DNA of 5,020 nt from Sphingomonadales bacterium UBA658 (GTDB lineage Bacteria > Pseudomonadota > Alphaproteobacteria > Sphingomonadales > Sphingomonadaceae). The position numbers and the translations under genes were made by a program. The stretch lies in contig DBOA01000006.1 in assembly GCA_002299195.1 (NCBI GenBank), positions 1 through 5,020 on the forward strand, in the 5' to 3' direction. The notes below the pieces were generated by a model. It was given only the letters and a program-made list of their open reading frames with translations. It was not told the DNA's origin and did no database searches. Shown here piece after piece: positions 1 through 5,020 of this stretch (positions within the stretch are counted from its first letter, which is position 1; each line of letters begins with the position of its first letter).

Positions 1-1046
1 GCAGGCAAGAACGGGTTGTTCAAAGGAATGTTCACGCCGATGCTGAACGCGCCTGATGGTGCGATGATCGTGTTTACAGTGTTCTTGGAGAACAGACCGC
101 GCGAATATACTTCAACCGCATCGCTGACTTCGTAACGCGCTTGACCGAACATGTTGAAGCGTTCGAACGGTGTCTGGAAGACGTTATATGGGTTGAAGTT
201 AAAGGTCGAGAAGGTCGGAACGAGCTGACCCGCTTCGTTGATCTGGTTTGTACCGCCATTGCCCGTACCGCTAACCAGACGACCGCCCGAGAAACGCGAG
301 GGGAATGCTGTGCCTGAACCAAGCGCTGTACCAGCATAGGTTTCAATGGTGGTTAGCGAAACATCGCGCGCACCTTGATATACTGGATCAGCTTGCTGGT
401 AACCAACGCCAAATACGGCGTTACCGCGACCATCGTCGAAGTTCGCACCGATTGTGACATCAGCGCGGAAAACATCACCGTCACCTTTTTCGGTGATCTG
501 GTAAGAAGACTGGGCTTCCATGCCGGAGAAATCATTCTTCAGAATGAAGTTAACAACACCACCAACGGCGTCAGCGCCATAAGTGGTCGATGCACCACCG
601 GTAAGAACGTCAACGCGCTCAACCAAAGCGAGCGGAATGTTGTTCAAATCGACCTGACCGCCAAAACCAGCGGGAACGATACGATCACCGTCAAGCAATA
701 CGACGTTACGGTTTGAACCAATGCCGCGCAAGTTAACGTACGATGCACCACCGTTGCCGTTATTGACCGCAGAACCGATCGAAGCGACAACGCCTGGGAT
801 TTCACGAAGAACTTCTTCGGCCAGGTTGGACTGAAGCAGTTCCATTTCTTCGGCGGAAGTTACGTTGACCGGAGCCGAACGCTCAAGGTTCGGGTTGGTA
901 ATGAGCGAACCCGTTACGACGATTGCCTCAACGGTTTCTTCTTCGGCTGCCGCATCCTGAGCGAATGACGGCGTTGAGATCAACGCCAGACCCAGTGCGA
1001 GCGGTGCCGCTGCATATTTCAAATTGCTGATACGTGTGTTTTTCAC
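1..1046 (-). CDS. TonB-dependent outer-membrane receptor, N-terminal part (cut by window edge)
   Basis: This gene encodes an outer-membrane beta-barrel that takes up a bulky ligand using energy from TonB-ExbB-ExbD; the ligand cannot be told from this part. Reading the minus strand from 1046 gives 348 uninterrupted residues that run off the left edge. Residues 1-29 are a signal peptide (basic MKNTR start, Ala/Leu-rich core, probable cleavage in SFA|QD). A TonB-box-like EAIVVTG lies at 40-46. The plug domain spans about 57-170 and shows IPGV (83-86), NLRGIGSNRNVVLLDGDR (105-122) and TGGASTTYGADAVGGVVNFI (149-168), the pattern of large sphingomonad receptors. Barrel strands begin after about 175. 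There is no N-terminal STN signalling domain. The start is GTG, chosen because a Shine-Dalgarno-like sequence precedes it and the signal peptide begins there; the first in-frame ATG is residue 68, inside the plug. Glycine is mostly GGT and arginine is often CGT, unlike the GGC/CGC-rich genes to the right, which suggests high expression. The family call is firm; the substrate is unknown. Confidence 0.93.
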   Translation of the reverse strand, partial: MKNTRISNLKYAAAPLALGLALISTPSFAQDAAAEEETVEAIVVTGSLITNPNLERSAPVNVTSAEEMELLQSNLAEEVLREIPGVVASIGSAVNNGNGGASYVNLRGIGSNRNVVLLDGDRIVPAGFGGQVDLNNIPLALVERVDVLTGGASTTYGADAVGGVVNFILKNDFSGMEAQSSYQITEKGDGDVFRADVTIGANFDDGRGNAVFGVGYQQADPVYQGARDVSLTTIETYAGTALGSGTAFPSRFSGGRLVSGTGNGGTNQINEAGQLVPTFSTFNFNPYNVFQTPFERFNMFGQARYEVSDAVEVYSRGLFSKNTVNTIIAPSGAFSIGVNIPLNNPFLP

Positions 1047-1052
1047 GATATA

Positions 1053-1058
1053 GCCCCT
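1053..1058 (-). promoter_or_regulatory. Ribosome binding site of the TonB-dependent receptor gene
   Basis: On the minus strand AGGGGC lies six bases upstream of the GTG at 1046. It supports GTG as the start codon, since no ATG occurs in frame before the plug domain. The site overlaps a TATAAT that reads on the plus strand at 1058-1063. Confidence 0.6.
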
Positions 1059-1269
1059 ATAATAGCGCCCCATTCCAACGACTTATCGCGTCCTGGTGGC
1101 TGTTAAACTCCCCAGCTTTTTCACTCGAATCGAACATGCAAAGCACGCACGGATTAAATTGAAAACTCTCCGGGTTGGCTGCGCTGTGGCGAATTTCCTA
1201 GGTTTACGCAACAAATTGGGCGGATATGACAATAATATTTCGGGACTGTCACTTTTATGCAACAGTTAC

Positions 1270-1278
1270 TTATCCACA
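1270..1278 (+). promoter_or_regulatory. Perfect consensus DnaA box (TTATCCACA)
   Basis: TTATCCACA matches the high-affinity E. coli DnaA box exactly. It is the only exact copy I found on either strand of the window, and it sits 30 bases downstream of an AT-rich patch (about 1224-1240). One isolated box does not make an origin; it could serve DnaA-dependent regulation of a flanking gene or titration of DnaA, or be chance. By a uniform-base estimate, an exact match on either strand of a region this size is expected in well under 1 percent of cases. Confidence 0.45.
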
Positions 1279-1364
1279 GACTTAGCCTCTGCGGGGCTAA
1301 CTCGGCGCAGGCCGAAAATCGTTCATGACAGCGACAGCGTCGTTCGTTATGAGAACAGCACTTC

Positions 1365-1370
1365 TATTAT
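1365..1370 (+). promoter_or_regulatory. Possible -10 element of the isomerase-queA operon
   Basis: TATTAT lies 18 bases ahead of the ATG at 1388. A weak -35 candidate, TTCGTT at 1343-1348, is 16 bases further upstream. If real, transcription would start near 1377 and leave a leader of only about ten bases. The -35 match is poor, so this is tentative. Confidence 0.25.
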
Positions 1371-1383
1371 AAAGGCGGCCTTT
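1371..1383 (+). repeat. Small hairpin over the ribosome-binding region of the isomerase gene
   Basis: AAAGG-CGG-CCTTT forms a perfect five-base-pair stem with a three-base loop, followed by three more T residues, directly before the start codon at 1388. It includes the only purine-rich sequence that could act as Shine-Dalgarno (AAAGGCGG). It resembles a very short terminator but is weak and A-T rich; it might modestly limit ribosome access, or be incidental. Confidence 0.3.
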
Positions 1384-1387
1384 TTTG

Positions 1388-2023
1388 ATGTTATCACGCA
1401 TATTTTTGTCGAAGTTGACTGCGCTCATTTTAGGCGGGCTGTTCCTTGCGGGCGCTCCTGCACTCGCGCAAACGCCAGCGACTGCGCTTACGCCCGTTGC
1501 GCCTGACCTTGAAAATATGTTGGTCCTCGATTTATCGACGGGCGGCCGCGTTACTATTCAGATGTTCCCCGCCGTTGCACCCGCGCATGTGGAGCGCATC
1601 AAGACGCTGACGCGTCAGGGCTTTTACAATGGCGTTATCTTCCACCGCGTGATTGAGGGCTTCATGGCCCAAACCGGCGATCCCAAAGGCACGGGCCAAG
1701 GTGGGTCGGAGCTTCCCGATCTAAAGGCCGAGTTTAACAAAATGCCGCATTTGCGCGGAACAGTGTCGATGGCCCGCACGAATGAGCCAGACACGGCCAA
1801 CAGCCAGTTCTTCATCTGCTTTCAACCGCGCTTCAGCCTCGACAACAAATATACCGTCTTTGGCCGCGTGACATCCGGCATGCAGTTTGTCGACGCGATT
1901 GAACGCGGCGAACCACCCGCGAGCCCAAGCAAAGTGCTTCAGGCATCGATTGCGGCCGACAATGTCCCACCGCCCGCATTTCCGGCGCAGCCCGTTGCCT
2001 TAGGCCAACCAAGCGGTAGCTAA
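1388..2023 (+). CDS. Exported cyclophilin-type peptidyl-prolyl cis-trans isomerase
   Basis: The 211-residue protein catalyses cis-trans isomerisation of Xaa-Pro bonds and probably helps proteins fold in the periplasm. Residues 1-27 are a signal peptide (MLSRIFLSK, hydrophobic core to about 22, cleavage in ALA|QT), followed by a short Ala/Pro/Thr linker. The cyclophilin domain spans about 44-190. Recognisable blocks are FYNGVIFHRVIEGFMAQTGD (79-98), with the catalytic arginine at 87 and the Phe-Met and Gln pocket residues at 92-95, then GTGQGGSE (101-108), NSQFFI (138-143) and LDNKYTVFGRV (151-161). The position equivalent to Trp121 of human cyclophilin A is Ser150, as expected for a bacterial, probably cyclosporin-insensitive form. 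The last 20 residues are Pro-rich and probably flexible. The ATG at 1388 is preferred over the adjacent TTG at 1385. The gene ends 16 bases before queA and is likely co-transcribed with it. The family is certain; export is well supported. Confidence 0.95.
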   Translation: MLSRIFLSKLTALILGGLFLAGAPALAQTPATALTPVAPDLENMLVLDLSTGGRVTIQMFPAVAPAHVERIKTLTRQGFYNGVIFHRVIEGFMAQTGDPKGTGQGGSELPDLKAEFNKMPHLRGTVSMARTNEPDTANSQFFICFQPRFSLDNKYTVFGRVTSGMQFVDAIERGEPPASPSKVLQASIAADNVPPPAFPAQPVALGQPSGS

Positions 2024-2039
2024 CCGCTGCGGAATCATC

Positions 2040-3068
2040 ATGCGCGTAGACCTGTTTGATTTCGAACTTCCGCCCGAGCGGATCGCGCTGCGGCCTGTTA
2101 GCCCGCGGGATTCGGCGCGGATGCTATGCGTCGGTGGCGACGGCAACATGGTCGACGTTTCAGTCAGCGACCTGCCGCAAAAGCTGCGCAAGGGCGACTG
2201 CCTGATCTTCAACGACACCCGGGTTATTCCTGCACAGCTTACCGGCCGCAGGGGCGACGCCACGATTGGCGCGACGTTGCATAAGCGGATCGATCTGCGC
2301 CGCTGGCAGGCCTTCATCCGCAATGCGAAGCGCCTGCATATTGGTGACTGCATTGATTTTGGCCAAGGCGTCTTGGCCAAGGCCGAAGAACGCCATGACG
2401 ACGGCAGCTTTACATTGTTCTTTGAAGGCGATGAACCCGTCGAAGTCTTGCTACATCGTGCTGGGACGATGCCATTGCCGCCCTATATTGCTGGCAAGCG
2501 GCCAACCGACGCGCGCGATGCCGAAGATTATCAGACGATGTTCGCGCAAAAGGACGGCGCGGTTGCCGCGCCCACTGCGTCGCTGCATTTCACACCCGAG
2601 CTCATGCAGGCGGTACACGATGCCGGCATAGAAACCGAGACGCTTACCCTGCACGTCGGCGCGGGCACGTTCCTGCCGGTAAAGGTCGATGACACGACAA
2701 GCCACCGCATGCACCGCGAGTGGGGCAGCATTGATGCCCAGACAGCAGACAGGCTCAACAGCATTCGTGAAAGCGGCGGTCGCTTGATCGCGGTCGGCAC
2801 CACCTCGCTGCGCCTTGTCGAGAGTGCCGCCGACCAAAATGGTGTGGTGCACCCGTTTGAAGGCGACACCGATATCTTCATCACGCCGGGCTATCGGTTT
2901 AAGGCCATCAAAGGCCTCATGACCAACTTTCACTTGCCAAAATCAACGCTGTTCATGCTGGTAAGCGCATTGATGGGCCGCGAGACGATGCAAGCCGCTT
3001 ATGCCCATGCCATCGCCACAGAGTATCGGTTTTACAGCTATGGCGACAGCAGTCTTTTACTGCCCTAA
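2040..3068 (+). CDS. queA: S-adenosylmethionine:tRNA ribosyltransferase-isomerase
   Basis: QueA transfers and isomerises the ribosyl group of S-adenosylmethionine onto 7-aminomethyl-7-deazaguanine already in the tRNA wobble position, giving epoxyqueuosine, the next-to-last step of queuosine synthesis, in the cytoplasm. The 342 residues match the family's usual length. Conserved blocks are visible throughout: DFELPPERIALRP (7-19), NDTRVIPAQL (58-67), MPLPPYI (144-150), AAPTASLHFT (176-185), HVGAGTFLPV (205-214), GTTSLRLVES (253-262), TDIFITPGYRFK (277-288), KGLMTNFHLPKSTL (291-304) and the C-terminal FYSYGDSSLLLP (331-342). The ATG follows a GCGGA sequence by six bases and lies 16 bases after the isomerase stop, so the two form a likely operon. 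In many relatives tgt, which acts one step earlier, follows queA; here pyk follows on the opposite strand. The gene looks intact. Confidence 0.97.
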   Translation: MRVDLFDFELPPERIALRPVSPRDSARMLCVGGDGNMVDVSVSDLPQKLRKGDCLIFNDTRVIPAQLTGRRGDATIGATLHKRIDLRRWQAFIRNAKRLHIGDCIDFGQGVLAKAEERHDDGSFTLFFEGDEPVEVLLHRAGTMPLPPYIAGKRPTDARDAEDYQTMFAQKDGAVAAPTASLHFTPELMQAVHDAGIETETLTLHVGAGTFLPVKVDDTTSHRMHREWGSIDAQTADRLNSIRESGGRLIAVGTTSLRLVESAADQNGVVHPFEGDTDIFITPGYRFKAIKGLMTNFHLPKSTLFMLVSALMGRETMQAAYAHAIATEYRFYSYGDSSLLLP

Positions 3069-3083
3069 TCGCGCAAACGGCTG
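3069..3083. other. Short gap between convergent queA and pyk
   Basis: Only 15 bases separate the two stop codons. No GC-rich stem with a T-run lies in the gap on either strand. CGGCTG at 3078-3083 can pair with CAGCCG at 3111-3116 inside pyk, but the loop is 27 bases and no T-run follows, so I do not call a terminator. Transcripts probably end inside the opposing gene or by Rho. Confidence 0.5.
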
Positions 3084-4532
3084 TTAATGGCCCTTCAGCT
3101 CGTCGCCGGTCAGCCGGACGATGTGCAGCACATTTGTTGAACCCGGTGTGCCAAATGGCACGCCAGCCATGATGACAATACGTCCACCAGCCTGCCCCAA
3201 ATGATAGCGCAACGCCATGCGCTTGCCCTTGGCGACCATTTCCTCGAACGATCCAATATCCTTGGTCCGCACAGCAAATGCGCCCCAAAGGAGCCCCAGG
3301 CGGCGCGCAGTCGATTGGCTGGCGGTGAGCACCAAGAGCGGCACGGATGGCCGTTCGCGGGAGATCCTCCGCGCGGTCGAGCCCGATGATGTGAAGCAGA
3401 CAATGGCGCTGGTTTCGATGGTGTCGACAATCCGTCCGCTCGCCTCGGCCAGCGCGTCTGCCGTCGTGGAATCAGCTGGGGTCTCGGTAAAGTGGATACG
3501 CTTGTAGAAATCGGGGTCGCTTTCGACCTGTTGCGCAATGCGGTCCATGATCGACACCGCTTCAATCGGCCACGCGCCCGCCGCCGTTTCGGCAGACAAC
3601 ATGACCGCGTCGGCACCATCATAAATCGCAGTCGCAACGTCCGACACCTCGGCGCGGGTGGGCGACGGCGATACGATCATCGATTCCAGCATTTGTGTTG
3701 CTACGACGACTGGCTTGCCCATGCGCCGCGCGGTCGACACAATCTTCTTCTGCAATGGCGGTACTTGTTCGGGCAGCATCTCAACGCCCAAATCACCGCG
3801 CGCGACCATCACGCCGTCGGCGAGCTCCAGAATTTCTTCCAACCGCCCGATCGCCGCTGGCTTTTCAATCTTCGCCAGCAACGCAGCCTTATTACCTATC
3901 AACTTCTTGCCCTCGGCGACATCCTCTGGCCGCTGGACAAAGGACATCGCGATCCAGTCCACGCCTTGCTCCAACGCAAAGGCAAGGTCGGAACGGTCCT
4001 TTTCGGTCAGCGCGGCAATGGGAATGACGGCGTCAGGGACGTTCAGCCCCTTGCGGTTCGACAATGCGCCGCCGACTTCCACCATTGTATTGATATATTC
4101 CAGCCCGATTTCGGTGACTCGCAACACAAGCTTACCATCGTCGAGCAACAGCCGTGCGCCGACTTCCAATGCGGCAAAGATTTCGGGGTGCGGCAAATAG
4201 ACGCGGTGCGCGTCCCCCGGCGTGTGGTCGGTATCCAGCCGGAAAGTATCGCCCGTGTGCAATTCCACCTTGCCCTCGGCAAAGGTGCCGACGCGCAGCT
4301 TGGGTCCTTGCAAATCCACCAAGATTGTCGTGGGCCGGTTATAGGCTTTTTCAAGCGCGCGGATATTGGCGATCAGCTGCGCCTTGTCAGCTTGCTCGCC
4401 ATGGCTCATGTTGACGCGGAAGGCATCGGCGCCCGCGCGGAACAGCTTTTCGATCATTTCGGGCGTGTCGCTGGCGGGGCCCAATGTCGCCAATATGCGG
4501 ACCTTGCGCATACGTGGCTTGTGATATTGCAT
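3084..4532 (-). CDS. pyk: Pyruvate kinase
   Basis: The enzyme converts phosphoenolpyruvate and ADP to pyruvate and ATP, the last step of glycolysis, in the cytoplasm. From the ATG at 4532 the protein has 482 residues, usual for bacterial pyruvate kinases. In order are RKVRILATLGPAS (9-21), FRVNMSHG (38-45) with the active-site arginine 39, asparagine 41 and serine 43, DLQGPKLRVG (73-82), a B domain from about 85 to 150, LLAKIEKP (218-225) with the catalytic lysine 221 and metal-binding glutamate 223, MVARGDLGVEM (242-252) with metal-binding aspartate 247, and the family hallmark VATQMLESMI (277-286) followed by PTRAEVSDVATAIYDGADAV (291-310) and MLSAETAAG. A C-terminal domain of about 120 residues follows, where other family members bind effectors. 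A longer frame reaches an ATG at 4586, but that start has no ribosome binding site and overlaps a TTGACA element; 4532 has GGAG eight bases upstream. No defect is seen. Confidence 0.97.
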   Translation of the reverse strand: MQYHKPRMRKVRILATLGPASDTPEMIEKLFRAGADAFRVNMSHGEQADKAQLIANIRALEKAYNRPTTILVDLQGPKLRVGTFAEGKVELHTGDTFRLDTDHTPGDAHRVYLPHPEIFAALEVGARLLLDDGKLVLRVTEIGLEYINTMVEVGGALSNRKGLNVPDAVIPIAALTEKDRSDLAFALEQGVDWIAMSFVQRPEDVAEGKKLIGNKAALLAKIEKPAAIGRLEEILELADGVMVARGDLGVEMLPEQVPPLQKKIVSTARRMGKPVVVATQMLESMIVSPSPTRAEVSDVATAIYDGADAVMLSAETAAGAWPIEAVSIMDRIAQQVESDPDFYKRIHFTETPADSTTADALAEASGRIVDTIETSAIVCFTSSGSTARRISRERPSVPLLVLTASQSTARRLGLLWGAFAVRTKDIGSFEEMVAKGKRMALRYHLGQAGGRIVIMAGVPFGTPGSTNVLHIVRLTGDELKGH

Positions 4533-4540
4533 ATAAATGG

Positions 4541-4544
4541 CTCC
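4541..4544 (-). promoter_or_regulatory. Ribosome binding site deciding the pyk start
   Basis: On the minus strand GGAG lies eight bases before the ATG at 4532. The alternative in-frame ATG at 4586 has no such site, and the 18 residues it would add do not resemble the family's N-terminus. A third ATG at 4511 would remove seven residues and has no comparable Shine-Dalgarno that I can see. Confidence 0.65.
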
Positions 4545-4562
4545 GCGATATGGATTTTGACG

Positions 4563-4591
4563 TTCGCACTCCCCATAACGCGGCATGTCAA
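4563..4591 (-). promoter_or_regulatory. Candidate pyk promoter
   Basis: Minus-strand TTGACA (4591-4586) is a perfect -35 element. Seventeen bases downstream is TGCGAA (4568-4563), a poor -10 match. Transcription would start near 4556, giving a leader of about 24 bases that contains the GGAG site. The weak -10 keeps confidence low, although -10 elements in alphaproteobacteria are often poorly conserved. Confidence 0.4.
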
Positions 4592-4597
4592 CAACGG

Positions 4598-4603
4598 AAA
4601 GGG
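4598..4603 (+). promoter_or_regulatory. Ribosome binding site of the DUF1244 gene
   Basis: AAAGGG lies nine bases upstream of the ATG at 4613 and supports that start. The reading frame stays open upstream to 4484, but that stretch lies in the pyk promoter and coding region and adds nothing like the family. Confidence 0.55.
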
Positions 4604-4612
4604 CGCATAGCT

Positions 4613-4915
4613 ATGCAACAGGACATCCAAATATCAGACACCGCAGCCGCAGCCGCATTTCGCCGCCTCGTGACCCATTTGCAGCACCGGCACGATGCGC
4701 AGAATATCGACCTGATGGGCCTTGCCGGCTTTTGTCGTAATTGCCTCGCCGATTGGGTGATGGAGGCGGATGGCGCGCTGACCAAAGATGAAGCACGCAC
4801 CCTCATCCACGGCATGCCAGCGGCGGAGTGGAAAGCGAAGCATCAGACCGAAGCCACGCACGAACAATTGCAACGCATGCAGGAAAGCGTGGCGAAAAAC
4901 GCCCCTTCGCATTAA
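4613..4915 (+). CDS. DUF1244 family small protein of unknown function
   Basis: The protein has 100 residues and fits the DUF1244 family of small alphaproteobacterial proteins, whose function I do not know. The family core is clear: NIDLMGLAGFCRNCLADWVM (31-50) with a CxxC pair at Cys41 and Cys44, then EARTLIHGMPAAEWKAKHQT (60-79). The C-terminus is charged and Gln/Glu-rich, probably helical (80-95). There is no signal peptide or membrane segment, so it should be cytoplasmic. The CxxC with nearby conserved His and Trp residues could reflect metal or redox chemistry, but this is inference. The gene is divergent from pyk across 80 bases and is followed after 58 bases by a gapR-like gene. In my recollection this grouping recurs in alphaproteobacteria, which hints at a conserved but undefined link. 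Confidence 0.88.
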   Translation: MQQDIQISDTAAAAAFRRLVTHLQHRHDAQNIDLMGLAGFCRNCLADWVMEADGALTKDEARTLIHGMPAAEWKAKHQTEATHEQLQRMQESVAKNAPSH

Positions 4916-4935
4916 GGCGCTGTCATCTTGATTCG

Positions 4936-4949
4936 GGTGCGCAGGCACC
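4936..4949 (+). repeat. Short hairpin between the DUF1244 gene and gapR
   Basis: GGTGC-GCAG-GCACC forms a five-base-pair stem with a four-base loop in the 58-base spacer, 24 bases before the gapR start. No T-run follows, so it is not an intrinsic terminator. It may be a transcript-processing or attenuating structure, or chance. Confidence 0.25.
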
Positions 4950-4961
4950 GACCAACACCAC

Positions 4962-4968
4962 AGGGAGA
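4962..4968 (+). promoter_or_regulatory. Strong ribosome binding site of the gapR-like gene
   Basis: AGGGAGA lies five bases before the ATG at 4974. It is the strongest Shine-Dalgarno in the window, in keeping with an abundant nucleoid protein, and it fixes the start. Confidence 0.7.
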
Positions 4969-4973
4969 ATATC

Positions 4974-5020
4974 ATGGCCGAAGGCAATATCGCCGCCGAT
5001 CAACTGCGTCTTTTCATTGA
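4974..5020 (+). CDS. gapR: GapR-like nucleoid protein (DUF2312/UPF0335), first 15 residues only
   Basis: Only MAEGNIAADQLRLFI plus two bases of the next codon are inside the window. This opening, particularly NIAADQLR followed by a hydrophobic pair, is typical of DUF2312/UPF0335 proteins, which are small (about 80-90 residues) and coiled-coil rich. The Caulobacter member GapR binds overtwisted DNA and helps replication and chromosome organisation. The gene follows the DUF1244 gene on the same strand and has a strong ribosome binding site. The call rests on 15 residues, so the identity is probable, not proven; the gene symbol is by family resemblance. Confidence 0.75.
   Translation, partial: MAEGNIAADQLRLFI

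Larger units (their letters stand above)
1047..1387. other. Divergent intergenic region with a DnaA box and no convincing gene
   Basis: These 341 bases separate the start of the receptor gene (minus) from the start of the isomerase gene (plus), so they should carry both promoters. I see no clear -35/-10 pair for either gene. Visible elements are TATAAT on the plus strand at 1058-1063, an AT-rich patch around 1224-1240, a 5-base inverted repeat TGACA/TGTCA (1227-1231 and 1247-1251, centres 20 bases apart), a perfect DnaA box at 1270-1278, a TCGGC-GCAG-GCCGA hairpin at 1302-1315, and TATTAT at 1365-1370. A GTG-initiated reading frame from 1096 runs through this region into the isomerase gene in another frame, but its translation shows no family features, so I do not call it a gene. 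Confidence 0.7.

Noticed and set aside
375..716. A 113-codon plus-strand frame and two minus-strand frames (74-346, 353-535) within the receptor region.
   Set aside because: They are out-of-frame shadows of the continuous receptor reading frame, which covers 1-1046 with signal peptide, TonB box and plug.
1285..1315. Nested hairpins (CTGCG/CGCAG and TCGGC/GCCGA) in the intergenic region, considered as a terminator.
   Set aside because: No T-run follows on the plus strand, the stems are five base pairs and mutually exclusive, and no transcript is expected to end here.
1096..1506. A GTG-initiated 136-codon frame starting in the intergenic region and overlapping the isomerase gene.
   Set aside because: It overlaps the isomerase signal peptide and N-terminus in another frame, has no good ribosome binding site, and its composition is not protein-like.
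2451..2933. Minus-strand open frames opposite queA (including a 160-codon one).
   Set aside because: queA is intact and fully conserved on the plus strand; the antisense translations have no recognisable features.
3492..4610. A 372-codon open frame on the plus strand, antisense to pyk.
   Set aside because: It lies almost wholly opposite pyk, whose motifs are unmistakable. Long antisense frames arise from codon bias in GC-rich genes, and the translation shows no domain features.
1..5020. Scattered GANTC sites (for example at 1127, 2032 and 4930), considered as CcrM/GcrA cell-cycle control sites.
   Set aside because: Their number is not above chance for a 5 kb sequence, and those near starts show no consistent placement.
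1..5020. Search for mobile elements, CRISPR arrays, tRNA or rRNA genes, attachment sites and toxin-antitoxin or defence genes.
   Set aside because: No direct repeats with regular spacing, terminal inverted repeats, transposase or integrase motifs, or RNA gene structures were seen; all gene-sized space is covered by housekeeping genes.

Overview
The window looks like an ordinary chromosomal segment of an alphaproteobacterium, most probably a member of the Sphingomonadales. The evidence is the style of the TonB-dependent receptor plug domain, the pairing of a secreted cyclophilin with queA, and the DUF1244/GapR (DUF2312) pair lying divergent from pyruvate kinase. The assignment rests on recognising protein families, not on a database search. 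GC content is moderately high, and codon use in queA and pyk favours C/G-ending codons.

Layout, left to right. Bases 1-1046 (minus) hold the N-terminal 348 residues of a TonB-dependent outer-membrane receptor; the gene runs off the left edge and starts with GTG. Bases 1047-1387 are a divergent intergenic region of 341 bases with a perfect consensus DnaA box, an AT-rich patch, -10-like sequences and a small hairpin, but no convincing gene. Bases 1388-2023 (plus) encode an exported cyclophilin-type peptidyl-prolyl isomerase, followed after 16 bases by queA (2040-3068), a tRNA queuosine-modification enzyme; the two probably form one operon. pyk (4532-3084, minus) encodes pyruvate kinase and meets queA tail to tail across 15 bases. 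An 80-base region with a TTGACA element separates pyk from the divergent DUF1244 gene (4613-4915, plus), which is followed by the first 15 codons of a gapR-like gene (4974 onward, cut by the right edge).

The genes serve unrelated housekeeping jobs: outer-membrane uptake, envelope protein folding, tRNA wobble modification, the last step of glycolysis, and (at the right end) nucleoid organisation plus a small protein of unknown function. I see no mobile element, CRISPR array, tRNA, rRNA or defence system, and nothing that amounts to a new multi-gene system. The items most worth following are the DUF1244-gapR-pyk neighbourhood, the isolated DnaA box, and queA lying without tgt directly behind it.
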